This document shows, piece by piece, positions 1 to 14,779 of a DNA stretch of 64,000 bases. This DNA comes from Pegea sp. RAD2-039 (taxonomy: Eukaryota; Chordata; Thaliacea; Salpida; Salpidae): assembly GCA_034620365.1 (NCBI GenBank), contig JAQGEQ010000192.1:4397001-4461000 (forward strand), written 5' to 3'. Made by a program: the position numbers and the translations under genes. Numbering within the stretch: the stretch's first letter is position 1; each line of letters begins with the position of its first letter. The notes beneath the pieces were generated by a model. That model was not told where the DNA came from and searched no databases. It worked only from the letters and a program-made list of their open reading frames with translations.

Positions 1-2191
1 AAACTGCATCCAGCTCTTCCACTCCTCTTTTTAACACAATTCGTTTCTTCTCACCAAAGTTAGACTTTTAAATTGCTTCTAATAAATTTCATTTTCTTTT
101 CAAGCTTATAATTTTTCACCAAAATTACCATTTCAGCTGTTCTCCTCTGCCTGGTGGCAATGAAGTTAACTTGCTGGATTCCAAAGTCAGTTTGTAGCAT
201 CAACCATCCTTTATGTTTGAATTTATCTATTTTATAGCAACCGCCAATTCAACGGGACACTTGCATGGAGCTCAATATGGATGCTGTTACTCCAAATAGT
301 AATTACCTGCTTCTCTTCTTCAGTTTTTACAGTTATGTTCTTGTTTGCAGAAAACAAATATGAAGAGATGAAAATTCGAGAAAAAAAGGTGAAGTAGACA
401 GTAACTAACTTTTTAATTATTTACTTTTTTTCTTAATATTTGCAGCAGCCAGCTAACTACTTAGATGATTATCTTTTTTGTGAGATTATTGATGAACTAA
501 AAGATTCTGGAGAAATGATAAAGAGCTTTCAACGAGATAGTTGTTCTTCTCAGCAAGTTGAGTATTCTCCTGGTCAGATCAAAGACCTCTACATGAAATT
601 GATGACGGATACTTACTTGAAGAACAGCGACAAGTAAAATAAAATTCAATTTGCAATTTTAAGTTTAAGTAAATATTTTTTTATCTTTTTATCCATCTGT
701 TTCTGCTCTCATGTTTCAAGTTCAATTGTCAAACTGAATTGAGTACAAAACCCATCTTACACAACATCATATTCAGAAACAACTTTTCAAATGATAAAGA
801 AGCTGAGTGGAGATTTTCAGATTCGTCTAACAGTCAGACACAACAGAACATCAACAAACAAAGCAGTGTTAGCGAGAGTTTGCGCTTGCAGATCTTGCAA
901 TCTCATTTCTCCATGTTGTATGAACGAAGCAAGCGCGAAGAACAAGCTGCTCGTGTTCGCAAATACGCTCGCCTCTTACGTGAGTCTCAGAAGAGTGAAG
1001 AACAAGCCACTGGGATGGTAAGTTTCTTCATTCATTCAATCAATTTGTAAAGAAGATCTTGTTGCAGCGATTTCAGATAAAAGCTTTGCAAGATCAAGTA
1101 GAGAGTTATGTGAAGACGATTCAAATTCTTAAAACGCAAGTTTGTATCTCTGATTTTTCCTTAATCGGATGTTAAATGTTTACTTCTCAGTATAAAGAGT
1201 CCTGTGATTTGAGTGACGATAAAGAAAAAAACCTGAAAACACAAATAACTGAATATGATAAAAATCTGAAGATCTCTGAGAAGTCCAAAGATCTTTTGAT
1301 GCAAGGTATCTTTTTTCAGGTCATCTTTTCTCAAATTTTGTGACACAAAATAATTATAGAAAATAAAAAATTGCGAAAAGAAAATGAAGAGTTGAAGAAG
1401 AATGTCTCTGAGGTAAATCATCGGCTGTTTGATCTCGAGAAGCAAGCATGCGCTGAAAGAGTAAATCGGAAAGATGTTGCCGAATATGAAAAGAAGGTAA
1501 CTTGTGATCTTATTAAGATCTTCATCTCATCTCTTATATTTTAGCTCAAGCAGATACGAGTACAGATGTTAAACATGAAGATAGAAAATAGAGAACTTTT
1601 GAATGAAAAGGAAGTTTATATTTCTAACTCAGCTGCTAAATTACAAGAAGCACGAGCTCTTATTGCTTCCTATGAAAAGAAATGTTCAGTTGAAACCAGG
1701 TTCTTTATATCTGTTTCGATCTCTGCCTTTATTCATCAATTTGTTTTATAGAAGTGAAGAAAATTCTCAAAAAGAAATAAAAAATCTTCAAGTGAAGCTA
1801 AAATTTAAAGATGAAATTATTGAGAAGCAAAAAAATGAGTTGACAGATGTAAGAGAGATTGCCAGGTTTGTCACTCCTCAAAAAAGGGGGTCCGTTTTAT
1901 TTGTTCGATTTCAGTTCACAGAACAAATCTCTTTGTGAAAAGATGGAAGCTTATAGAAAAGTCTACGAACGTTTAGAGTTGGAACTGATGAAAGTCTCTC
2001 ATCAATTTAAGGTTCTTAAAGAATTAACAAGAAATAAAGACTTCTCATCGGATGTTTCACAAGTAAGTCTTCAGTCTCAGACTTTTTTTTCTACCTGATC
2101 TTCTTCTTTATTTTAGTTTACTCTTAAGGATGAACCTTCAGAAATTTCTCCTAAGTTTATGCTGGATAAACCGGCGACTGAAAAAGAATGA
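1..2191 (+). CDS. TSC1: Hamartin (TSC1), C-terminal half, 5' end outside window
   Basis: Hamartin is the scaffold of the TSC1-TSC2-TBC1D7 complex that restrains Rheb and mTORC1 at the lysosome. I read exons 1-58 (partial), 137-185, 238-298, 351-388, 446-633, 744-1017, 1068-1139, 1191-1305, 1360-1496, 1545-1699, 1752-1865, 1915-2062 and 2117-2191, all GT-AG and in phase, giving about 495 residues. A Ser-rich stretch is followed by a long coiled coil. The start of the coil, with LYERSKREEQAARVRK, lines up with human LYERFKRQQHALRNRR. Further on, KFKDEIIEKQKNELTDV matches the human segment KKDHLLLEQKKYLEDV. An upstream YLDDYLF segment and an AEWRF motif match the human LDRLIQ and VDWTHF order. 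The acceptor at 744 was chosen because it keeps the frame. The human Ser/Gly-rich tail is absent: the protein ends about 30 residues after the coil. An AATAAA lies at 2289. The identification comes from remembered family sequence. Confidence 0.82.
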
Positions 2192-2931
2192 ATGTTCTTA
2201 ATCAGATTCTATACCATGCTTTCTTTTTATTTACATGTTTGCAATAATAATCTTTCGTACTTTCAGCTGAATGTTATTTTGTCAAGTAAATAAAGATTTC
2301 AGTTCTTTGCTTGACTTTCAATAATTAGCAAGTTTAATATTTTTTTTTAAACACAAGCTTTAATAGATAAAAATCTGTTAGAAATTACTGTAAGGTCATC
2401 AACAGTTTCAATTAGATATTTTGTTGGTAATCAGTATATATAGAATAACTTGTAGATTTGTACTCTAAATAAATCATTTATTAAGTTTTTGTTAACCACA
2501 TAAACTCATTAATAGTTTGTTATTTTCAACTTTTGCTTCAAATTTGTCTAAAAAACGTTCTCACGACTTCAGTAGCTAATCAGCAGACTTGTTGACAAAA
2601 GTCAAACATGAGAAAACTAACAGATGTAATGTTCTTCTATCTTTATATATTACTAACAACTACATAATAATTACAATTAATGTAATATTAATTACAATTA
2701 AGTCAAAACTTATTAAATAAATATAATTTATATAAACTAACTTACAAGTGGTCAGATTGAGCTTCAGTTTTTTAATTTACAGATTGTTATCTCACAGATT
2801 TGCATAAGAGAAGTTTTTAGTTCTGTTGAAGCTGAGATTATTACTGGGTAGTAATGTAAATGTTGTTCTTTATAAAGTGAATTAAAACAAACATGTTTCA
2901 GATAGTTTTCTTATTCATTAAAATTTATAAG
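2192..2931. other. Intergenic, TSC1 3' end and lipase promoter side
   Basis: Holds the AATAAA polyadenylation signal of the upstream gene at 2289-2294, then A+T-rich sequence without supportable ORFs. A TTATAAAG box near 2870 lies about 60 bases before the lipase start codon and is a candidate TATA box. Confidence 0.5.
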
Positions 2932-5177
<2,246 letters not shown>

Positions 5178-6221
5178 TGTTCTAAATAAAAGTACTTTCA
5201 AGCTTTATCGATTGTTGCATTTTTTCTTTATTTTATTGTAACAACAAAGGCAAGTTGATAAGTGCAGAAAGTCAAAATTCGACTTTTTTTACCAACCTTG
5301 TTATTCTTAGACTCATCTTTAGCTTATCAGAAAGCTTCCAAATCAATTTATAGATTAGATCAAATATAAAACTTTTCTTAAAGTATATACGAGAAAAAAG
5401 CTTGTTAAAAATTTTCGTCGGCTAAAAAACACTGATTTTACATAAGCTTTTATAAAATGACACCAGGTGAATAAGTCCTATTATATGTTCAAAAATTACA
5501 GATCTTTAATCTATATTTTAGCTCGGTGTCTAAGGTTTAAGCAACAGAACCAACAAAAAAACACACAAATAATTAGAGCTATATCAGACCCTGACAATTT
5601 ATTTAACAAAAATTTATAAAAATTAAACATTTTTGACGGCTTAAAGTTAAGGGCAGTTGTTCTTAACATTTAAGGCCCTAAAATTGATCTATTTGCGAGC
5701 TGAACATCGATATAATAAATATGAATAAGATAGAGGCAAATAAATCAGTAGTATGGTATATATAAATGTAAAGTAATTAATTACCAAGGCAATTGTATTA
5801 GCAGACTCAAACAGACCTGCTAATGACTCATAAACTTAAGTTTGAGAAAAAACTTTAAGGTAAGTTTAAAAAGTAAACATAAATCAAAACAGAAAGATTA
5901 CAACTAAAACAATCAGTTTTAATGTTTGTTTCTTAGTTCTCAATATGTTATCAACTTTTCCATGAATGATACGTAGGTACAAGAAAAAGTTACTTAAAAC
6001 TTATAGTTGAATCTTTATTCAGAATTTGTCATAAATTAAACTTGCTTTTAACAAACCTATTATTCAATCGACTTTTTTCAGATTTGGTTAAAAATTTAGT
6101 AAGTTTGTTTTAAAAAAGTAATTCAAACATTTTTGTTAATTGCTTGTCAACCTAGTTAATTTTTTACTTGAGCTTCGTTAATGTATAGCCACAGCTTATC
6201 TTCTGTAAAATAGTTTTAAAA
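5178..6221. other. Intergenic, A+T-rich
   Basis: After the lipase polyadenylation signal I see only A+T-rich sequence with short homopolymer runs and no coding signal. Confidence 0.5.
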
Positions 6222-6574
6222 ATGCAAGAACAAATTTTAAACTCGTTTGATGAAGAAGACACAGTCTATGTTAGGTATTGCTTTGATAGCTGCTTATTCA
6301 ACCTGAGACATCTAAGATTTAACTCTAAAAATTGGCTCTTTGTTGTTTGAGGACTTTTTTAGCCGATCATGATACTGTAATGACACACGCTGAATTGGCA
6401 ATAAATAAAATAAAATTTTGCTTCGCTAAGGACGAAAGACTCGTCAGACTTGAAAACAGCCTAAAAAAGTTTGCCAGCCTTCTCTGTATAAATTATACCC
6501 TAATATCACCGAAAACAACAACAAACTCAGCGCGTTCAATGTCTGTGCATTCTTTCAAGTATCTGTCAGCATGA
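6222..6574 (+). CDS. Possible small two-exon gene, unrecognised
   Basis: An acidic start (MQEQILNSFDEEDTVYV) at 6222-6274 ends at a GT donor. After a 77-base intron an in-phase exon (6352-6574) continues with RTFLADHDTVMTHAELAINK and a helical, Lys/Leu-rich segment, stopping at TGA after 92 residues. I do not recognise the family. The first about 65 residues look protein-like (amphipathic, with acidic and basic residues balanced). The tail, rich in Thr, Ser and Asn, looks like read-through, so a further donor may have been missed and this could be the 5' end of a longer gene. The case rests on frame continuity across a plausible intron and on slightly higher G+C than the surroundings. It could be chance. 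Confidence 0.3.
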
Positions 6575-7703
6575 TATCAGTTAAAGCTAACATTGATTAG
6601 AAAGTAGACATCAGACTATAACGGGCAAACGGAACCATCTACTCCAGAAAAAGTTTCCAATAATAACCAGCTCAAAACTGGGATAAAAATCGGACAACGA
6701 AAACTATTGTTTTAATCACACTTCTGTGTATACCCAAATCTTGGGTCATATACTATTGTTTACTTCTCAACCATTTCCATCAACAATAACTCCAAAATTT
6801 CATCCGTATCAAATGATAAGGTTTTATCCCTTTTACCACTTAACAATGTCACCCAGCAATTTATTTTATTACAACCTTATACAAAATGTGATTGCTACTC
6901 ACCATACGCTGCTCATTACATATTACTCAACATCTAAATAAGCTTTTGTAGAGATCTTAAATGGCTTAATGTTTTTAACATCTCCTATATCTAATACTTT
7001 ATAAAATTGCAAGTGGTAACTTTACGATGATAGTATTTCATATTTTGCGATATTTTAAATTTGATGATAAAAAGGGACTGTAAGCGTAAATTATTTCTGT
7101 AGTTATTTAGACTGTCAAAAATTTATTTAATAAAAACAAATTAATTCAATAGTTATCGATGTTAATTTATTTTTATAGTTTAAGGAAAATTATCAGCAAC
7201 TTATTAATTATACCATCTTAATTATTTCTTTAAATAATATTTTCTTAGATGCTTTAAATATAGTAAAGTTTTTTACCGCTTCATACATTTCTAGTCTTGC
7301 GATTTATGCAGTTTCTCACGTGTAGGAGGTCTTCTACCATGTTTGTTAGGCTCGGTGCCGTCTTTTCAGTTTTCGTCTGCTTCTCGTATGTCTAGTTTAA
7401 GGATTACTTTTTTTTATCTAGTTTTTTATTTTATATGTATCGGTGAAAGTTTATTTTTGCTAATTATTTTATTTATTAAAGTTTCTATAAAATTAGTTCT
7501 TTACTAGTAAAAACTTTCTTATAATTTTCATATATGGATTATTTTTATAAGTTTTTTTAAAGCTGTTTGTATTATGAATTACTTATATTAGTTTAAAGTA
7601 AAATCTAATTTTATTTCATTCTAACCAATAATATCCATTATAACTTTGCAGAAAATTTTATAATTCATAAATTATATATTTAAAAAATTGTCGATTACAC
7701 AAT
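6575..7703. other. Intergenic upstream of nucleolin
   Basis: A+T-rich. A less A+T-rich stretch around 7290-7395, containing CACGTG at 7318 and several CpGs, is the best candidate for the nucleolin core promoter. The roughly 300 bases from there to the start codon would be 5' UTR, possibly with an intron. Confidence 0.35.
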
Positions 7704-10280
7704 ATGGTTGATTTAAAGAAAAAGGTAACCTTTAGTTTTCTGTTTAAATCATTTAATAAATTTAATTAATTTGTTATATTTTCAAGGTTTCGAAGAAAGG
7801 AAAGGTTGCTGTGATCAAACCAGTCAAAAAAGACGTGGAGGTAAAAACTTTATATTATAAATTAATATTTATAAATATAAATTAATATAATTATATTGTA
7901 AATTATATATTACTGTTGCTAGCTTGTATTAATCTAATATAAAAATTTGAAATATTTCTACATAAATTGATTATTTTTTATGTATCTAGAAAATGGTCAA
8001 AAAAGTGGAAAAGCCAGTTAAGCCAGTGTCCAAGAAAGCAGTTGTAAGTTAAAAATTGAACTTGCTGAATTTGAAATAAATTTGTAAATTTAGTTTTTAC
8101 TTTTTAATTGATGTTTCAAATATTTTAGGTGAAGACACCAAAAAAAGGAAAGAAGGTTCCAAAAAAACCCGTGAAGAAGGAATCATCTTCTGAAGAGGAG
8201 GAAGAAGAAGAAGAAGAAATGGAAGTTGAAGTTAGTTTTGACTTCGAAAATTTATGATTTGACTTATAACCATCGACTTTTCAGGAACCAGTCCAAGAAG
8301 TTGCCAAAGAAGTAATTTCAATTTTTCATAATTTCAATCTCACACTTGCTTCAGTTTGTTGAATGACCAAAATGTTTATAGAGTGAAGATGAAAGTGAAG
8401 AAGAGTCTGCAGATGAAAAAGCAGAAGAGGAATCTGAGGAAGAAGAAGATGAAAGTGAAGAAGAAACTGCTGTTGTGAGTTATGAACTAAAATTTTATTT
8501 TCCAAATTAATTTTTTATTTACTGAATTAGGTGAAAAAAGCAGGAAAGGCAAAAGCTGCTGCTAAAGAAGAGTCTGATGATGATGAGGAAGAAGAAGAGG
8601 AGGATGAAGATGAGGAAGAGGAATCTGAAGAAGAATCCGACAAGAAATCTTCTGAAGCTGTTAGTAGACTAAAATCTGTATTTTCTAATTTTTATTCACT
8701 AAAATTTGTTTCAGAAAGCTGAAGAAAGTGATGATGATGATGATGAAGAAGAAGACGATGATGAGGAAGAAGATGATGAAGAGGAGGAAGAAGTAAGTCA
8801 ATTGCTTAAATTTTTTAACTGATGATTGATGAGGATTTTGTTTGTAGGAGGAAAGTTCAGAAGAAGAAGAAGTAGAAGAGGTAAGAAATAGTCTTGTTCT
8901 GATGCTTGATCAACGATAAATTTAAATTTTAGACAAAAAAAGAAACAAAGAAAAGAAAAATTGAAGATGAAAATGAATCTCAGAGCAAAAAGCAGAAGAC
9001 TGATGGTCAGTTGATATAATCAAATCCATCTAATTGCAACTGAGTTAAAATTTTTCACAGAAGTTCTCACTTTCCAATTCACCGAACTTCCTGAAAATCT
9101 CAATGACAGCGTCTTTGAAAAATTCCTCAAGAGCAAAGAAATTGAGTGCATCTCGTGTCGCGCCAACTACGCGAGACAGTGAGTCTTTCGTCTTCAATAT
9201 AGTCTTCATCAAACATTTGCTTATTTCACAGAAAAGCTTTTGTTGATGTGAACGCCGATGATAAAGGCAAAGTACTTCTGTTGGACCAGACAGAATTTAA
9301 TGGGTACACTATCAGCGTGTCTGAAGACCAGCAACGTCAACAAAGACAAAGCATGGGAGGAAATGATCGAGATCAACGGACGCTGTTTGCTAAAAACCTT
9401 CCTTACTCCGCTGATGAGCATATGATCTCTCAAATCTTTGAAGGAGTTCGAGAAGTCCGTATTCTTCGTGATCGCGACTCCGGTAGAGCTAAAGGGTAAG
9501 CAAGCCAGATGAAGACATCTTCTGTGATGTTATTTTGTGTCTTCTTCAGCATGTGTTTCATCGAGTTCTACGATAAAGATGCCAAAGATGCTGTCTACGC
9601 TTCCAAAGACAATTATGAGTTAGAAGGTCGTCAGCTCTACATTGACGTTGTCGATGGTGGCGGTCGAGGAGGCCGAGGTGGTGGCCGTGGTGGCGGTCAA
9701 CGCAACAGCTTCGGTGGACGAGGTGGTGGCCGAGGCGGCGGCGGTCGCGGTGGTCGACAACCATCAGCACCAAGCAGTACTTTGTTCGTAAAAGGAATCA
9801 CCGAAGACACAACGAAGGATTCCCTCTTCAGTGTCTTTAACGGAGCTTCAGATGTTCGTCTGATTACTGATCGTGAAACCGGCCGAAACAAAGGGTAATA
9901 TTTTGCTAATTTGCATCTTGCCCCAACTCACTAACCTCTTTCAACAGTTTCTGTTACATCGAATTCCCGTCTGAGTCATCAGCAACTGATGTCTACAAAA
10001 ACTCCAAAGGCGGCATTGAAGTCGATGGATCCAGAGTTTACGTCGATTATGCGTCACAAAGAACCAACGATGGCGGTCGCGGAGGCCGTGGAGGTGGCAG
10101 AGGTTGGTTTGATTCCGATTAAAATATCGGATGTCATTAAATGTAATTTTGACATCAGGCGGCGGCTTTCGAGGAGGCCGTGGTCGAGGCCGCGGAGGAT
10201 ACTCAGCAGCTGCAGCGAAAAATAAAGGAGCCATCCAAGACTTCCAAGGAAGCAGAAAGACATTTTCTGACTCTGAATAA
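7704..10280 (+). CDS. NCL: Nucleolin (acidic N-terminus, three RRMs, RGG)
   Basis: The major nucleolar protein binding pre-rRNA and chromatin during ribosome production. Fifteen exons (7704-7724, 7787-7840, 7990-8043, 8129-8230, 8285-8311, 8382-8474, 8531-8659, 8715-8792, 8848-8880, 8933-9005, 9061-9178, 9232-9495, 9550-9894, 9948-10102, 10159-10280) join in phase to 555 residues. Residues about 1-80 are Lys-rich with TPKKGKK-type repeats. Residues about 65-200 are alternating acidic and Ser tracts spread over many tiny exons, several ending in phase 0. A basic KRK patch follows, probably the nuclear localisation signal. RRM1 is weak. RRM2 has TLFAKNLPYSADE and MCFIEFYD. RRM3 has TLFVKGITEDTT and FCYIEFPS. 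RGG repeats lie between RRM2 and RRM3 and again at the C-terminus. Vertebrate nucleolin has four RRMs and only a terminal RGG block. AATAAA is at 10307. Confidence 0.9.
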
Positions 10281-11199
10281 TTTTTTTGTTCCAAAATAGT
10301 TTAGAAAATAAATTTTTAAAAATCTGTGTTTCAAGGTGTTTCAACCTTGTTTCGTTTTACGCCGAAATTTTTCAAATGTACCTTGCTTCAAAACTAAGTA
10401 ACTCATCCACTCCGAACAAATAGACCTTCTGTTCGACTGCCGTCTTCATTTATGACATTTTTGGAGACTTGTAAAGCTGTAATTTAGATCTTGTCTTTTA
10501 ATTTAAAAAACCCTTGGTTGACCAGCTCAAGCTAGTTAGTGCTCGTCTATTGTTACAATAAAAAGCATGTACATATTGAAACTGGTTCTTAATCATTTAG
10601 CAAACTTTAGTTTCAATGTAACTTCAAAATTGTGATCAATCTTGAAGCCATAGATCGACTTGTTTAGTTTAGACAGCAGTCTTGCTGTAACTTATGCAAA
10701 TTATTCAAACCATGTAACTGGGTGGGTTAAACTTCAATATAAAACCTTGCAGACATAAACTCTGAAATTAAAAGCTTGCATTGTTTAACACTCACATGAA
10801 AAAGTTTCAGTCGGTGGTTGAAGGTTTGATGGATAAGTGAAAGTATTCTATTAAACAAATGGCCGCGAGTGACAAATTCTACAACTTTTATAACGAACAA
10901 TGTGAGGAAAAGGTATTACAGCTTAGAATAGCTAATCCCAAAATTTATAACATCAGTGGAGAAACTGACTTTTCAGTTATTGGTGAATAAGTTAATTATC
11001 GAATAATTATATTTTTCTAACTGAGTTATAAGATGGATGATAGATTTTGATGCCGTGGTTACTCTTTAAGAAGCTGTTACTTCACTGGGTATTATTAAAG
11101 ATTTTAAGTGGGTTTAATTTAGATGGTGAACCTCTGAAGGTGTATGAAATATTATGATCTTCAAAGAAGTCACTGAAGTTTAGATGATAGAAATTAATG
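10281..11199. other. Intergenic, nothing supported
   Basis: Nucleolin 3' UTR with polyadenylation signal at 10307-10312, then A+T-rich sequence with no ORF or repeat I can support. Confidence 0.45.
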
Positions 11200-12060
11200 A
11201 TTCTAAATAGTAGTATAACGTAGGAGGAAAGGCTGTTAATAATGCAAGGGTGTCAATATTCATCTTATAGAGACTATCTTTGTATGAAGAAAATAGTATG
11301 CCGCATCTAAGGAAGCTTTCCAAGTGAATAATCGTTGAACATATTTAAGCTTTATAATGTATTTTTTCAAGCTGAGGACTCCATAAATAGAAGTAGATGA
11401 ACCAATTCTGAACAAATGATCTACATCGAGAGTCCATTTTAAACCATGAAGAATAAAAATGCCCAAGTCCTTAATAGACATTGTGGAATTTCATGGCTGC
11501 TTAAGTAAAAGCCAAATGATGTTAGAGCTTGAAGGTCTATTTATTGAAAGGGTTATTGAAGGGAACATTTGTCGGTAGCTAGCTTGAGTTGTCTGGATTG
11601 AAGTCATAAGTTATTGGATTCCAAAGAAAATTGAAAAGCAACTGATTTAGTAGTAACATTTTTGATATCTTTAGCAAAGAGCATAACATTTCTAGAACCA
11701 CATCTTTATGAAATTGATCAATTCCAAGAGGTAAGAGAAGGGTACATATACGAGATGTTTTGAGGGTTTTTAATAAAATTAGATTTGAAACTGAATCAAA
11801 AGCTTTGCTAATAATTATTTATATGAGGAGCGTAGCTACTGGTAGAGACCAGACAAACAGCTGGTTATTGGTTATCTTTGACAAGAGGACCCAAATTGAT
11901 ATTCAGAAAGTAAATTTTTGTGGAAAAGATATGTTTTCTGTGAAACTATCAATTTGAAGATTCGATAGAAGCTACAAGTAAGATAATTGGTAATTTAGCA
12001 TCGTATTTCTGGAACTGTTTTTAGGAAGTGGGATAATAATTAATTTGCAATATTGTCCAA
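11200..12060 (-). mobile_element. Decayed LINE reverse-transcriptase fragment
   Basis: On the minus strand the translation carries degenerate non-LTR reverse transcriptase motifs in order. ISKAFDSVSNLILLKTLK (about 11815-11755) corresponds to the F-S-K-A-F-D-S-V block. VMLFAKDIKNVTTKS (about 11690-11640) corresponds to the FADD catalytic block, with the first Asp replaced by Lys. KDLGIFILHGLKW (11470-11430) matches the motif that follows the palm. These lie in at least two frames with stops between them, so the copy is dead. The family is jockey/CR1-like by motif order. The ends are not visible, and no poly-A tail or target duplication was found. Confidence 0.7.
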
Positions 12061-12109
12061 ACGCAATAACAATATGTTGCTTAAAAGTCCTGAAGTTGAT
12101 TTTTACTGC

Positions 12110-12480
12110 CTGGCAGCAATGTATAATATGCTAAGCTAGAACAGGCTTCGCTGGCTCGGTCACACACGTCAGATGAAAGACGGACGGATCCCCAAAAAAC
12201 TGTAGTATAAAAAGCTTTCATAAGGCAAACGTAGCATCGACCGTCCTTGCCTTTGTTCTAAAATGACTTAGATCGATACCAGCAAAAGAGAAAATATTGT
12301 AACTCCAAATTGTGCTCTCTACTTCATAAACAATAGAAGAATAGAGAAGAAATTCAGTATAAAAAAGGAAGAAACCCTAAAAACTTTCCTACTTCTTCTT
12401 CACTGTGTCTATTTTGTTTACGACACTGTTTCAGGAGCACGCCCAACACGGCCCTATTCACCCAAAGAAGACCATTATTA
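12110..12480 (+). mobile_element. 3' fragment of an RTE/craniin-type LINE, plus copy
   Basis: Translates as NRLRWLGHTRQMKDGRIPKK, the well-known C-terminal block (LRWLGHVxRM-DGRIPK) of endonuclease-reverse transcriptase LINEs. A stop follows, then GKRSIDRP. It ends in a GARPTRPYSPKED-like tail. It is interrupted by several stops and, compared with the opposite copy at 14780-15350, lacks about 24 bases near 12267. It is one arm of an inverted pair. Confidence 0.8.
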
Positions 12481-13469
12481 TTATCTCAGTTGAATCGGTG
12501 TTACAAGAAAAAATATATAAAAATATAAAAAATTTTACTTAAACACTTATAAACCTTATTTAATCTAATATTTATGACGTTCAGCTCATACAAGATTTAA
12601 AATTTAATTCAAATAAGATTTCGAGCTGAGATGACATCATATGAAAAATCGACTGACTTTCGCCTGAACTTGTATATGATGTCATCAAATGATGAAATGT
12701 AAAATATCTAAATGCTGTTTCAATGAGGTGGTAGAAACTCGAAATAAAACCACAAACAACTTGTTTGAAAAATAAACTTTGCGCTTGATGGTGGTAAAGA
12801 ATGCTTGAGAAATGTCTGCAAGCGAGACCTTGATCATGGTGTGTATCTGTTCCAAAAAATCGATCAAATTAATAATGATATGTTCATGTTGATATTACAT
12901 TTTATTATTGTACGATTATTTTATATGAATTTTTATGAAGTTATTTCTTCTATTAAACATCATAAACCGTGTTACGTGGCTATTACTTTAAATTAGTTGT
13001 AAATATTTTTACTTGTTTGTCTGTATCAAAAATCCAAGATACAATCAAATAAGCATTTATGAAGTTGATTTACTGACTATTTGCCAAAGTGTTAATTGCT
13101 TTTAGCAAATCGAACTAATTAGATAGTATTGTGTTTGCTGTTCATAGCAATAAATTAAAAATTATCTGTTCAACTAATATAAAATATAGCTTAATCACTT
13201 ATTTCACTCAATTTTTAACATAGATAAGAGCTTAAACAATATCTTAGTAGGATGACTTTTCTTGTTAATATTCTAATTCCAAATAAAAATGTTGTTTGTA
13301 AAAGATTTCTTGAAAGGAATTACGATAGCCTCTCGCTTTGTTTGATTAAGCCCTCATACATTGTGATCGAATAAAAGAAAAAAGATTTTCTTACAATCAT
13401 AAAGCTACCCTTTAGTTTGTGAGTTTTATAAAACTATCAAGTGTTAAAGTTTGTTTGAAACGGCATAAA

Positions 13470-13751
13470 ATGCCTCATAATTCTAAGGTTATTATTGAGT
13501 ATGGGCCTTATAGAGGTGGTTGTGCTATTATTGGACATCGAACAGCTAGATTAGAGGGACTACAGCAAGTATTGACTGACGAAGGGCATCTTATAACATT
13601 AAAGAAAATTCCATGTTGGAATGTTGTTCGTATAATTGTAAGTGGTGAGGTGATTTTCACCTGTTGTGTTGATGATTTTGATTATGGAGGTGATGGAAAG
13701 CTAGATACAAGGTGTAAAGAAATTGCAAAGCTGGTAATCTTAGCTTACTAG
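13470..13751 (+). CDS. C10orf53: UPF0728 family protein (C10orf53 homologue)
   Basis: A 93-residue protein encoded in one exon. YGPYRGG, LEGLQQVL, LKKIPCWNVV, VSGEVIFTC and YGGDGKLD match the human C10orf53 pattern YGPYSAAG, LQGLQAVL, LEKIEDWNVV, VNEEVIFHC and FGGDGKLD at the same spacing, and both end in LxAY. Function is unknown for the family. The start MPHNSK was chosen over an upstream in-frame ATG at 13419 because human begins MPKN and the upstream 17 residues have no counterpart. The absence of introns in a genome where neighbours are densely spliced raises the question of a retrocopy, but the frame is intact over the full family length. It lies between inverted LINE fragments. Confidence 0.87.
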   Translation: MPHNSKVIIEYGPYRGGCAIIGHRTARLEGLQQVLTDEGHLITLKKIPCWNVVRIIVSGEVIFTCCVDDFDYGGDGKLDTRCKEIAKLVILAY

Positions 13752-14779
13752 TTTTGAACTTGCTTCTGAGTTCAATACAAATGTTTGTAAAGCTGTATAC
13801 AGACTTAAAAAATGAATTTAATTTATCTGAGAACTTTATTTGAATTAGTAATTTTAAACAAGTGTTTGATGCGTTTAAAGAATTTTTCTTTCTGTGTACT
13901 GTTATTGTTTGTTTAATTGTGCTTGTTTATTCGACTTTGATAGCAGTTAGTATGTAAACCGTGTTAAATCTTTAGTTTGAAAATATTACTTTTCAGCTTT
14001 TTTCAAATTATTTTATAAAATATCTCAAGCGTTAAAACAGTATGTTTTTTATTTCTCTGTTTATTTCTCATAAAAATAAATATTTATAAAATATAGTTAT
14101 AATCTGTATCAAAATATAGAAAATTTGTGCCAAAATGTAGAAAACGCCTCGTGGAACTTTTTTGGGTGATAACACTACATGGTTTACAATTAAATGAAAG
14201 CAAGTTTAAACTTAAAATTTAAAGTTAGCTTTATTAAACTGCTAAGTAAAGAAAATTACAAAATAAACAGCCATAATACAATTAAAAAAGTTGAACAGTG
14301 TTAATAAGTAAAAAACAGGATATGAAATTTTTCAAGGTTAATCATCTAAGACTTTAATTTTTCCACTTTTGTTCTCAAAGAGAGTTGTAAACTTCAGTGT
14401 AGTGTTTAATAACAACTAAGTTTAAATAAAAAGCAGTTCACACCGCCAACTCTAATTTATTTTTTATATAAATTTTAATTGCTTTAACAAAAGAGTTTTA
14501 TCATGGTATATTTCTTTGACCCTAAAACGAAAATGAAACATTTACGTTGATTAACAAAAAGTTTGTTTTCTTTTGTTTTGATTTGTTTTGATAAGAGATC
14601 CAGAAAATAATGACTACTATTTTACAATTTTGATAGTTTATAATATTCTGTTCACTATTTTTTTAGACTTGAATAATTATAACTTTATCGTGCCAAATTC
14701 AGTTAATTGTAAGCTTTAAATATTAAAAAATAAAGTAGTAGATGAGCATCCAAAACTAAATTGTTATAACAGTAAAAAT
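13752..14779. other. Intergenic, A+T-rich
   Basis: 3' flank of the UPF0728 gene. Only A+T-rich sequence and short ORFs without recognisable content. Confidence 0.4.

Noticed and set aside
9558-10344. Minus-strand Arg/Pro-rich ORFs opposite nucleolin
   Set aside because: Shadows of the RGG-coding sequence.
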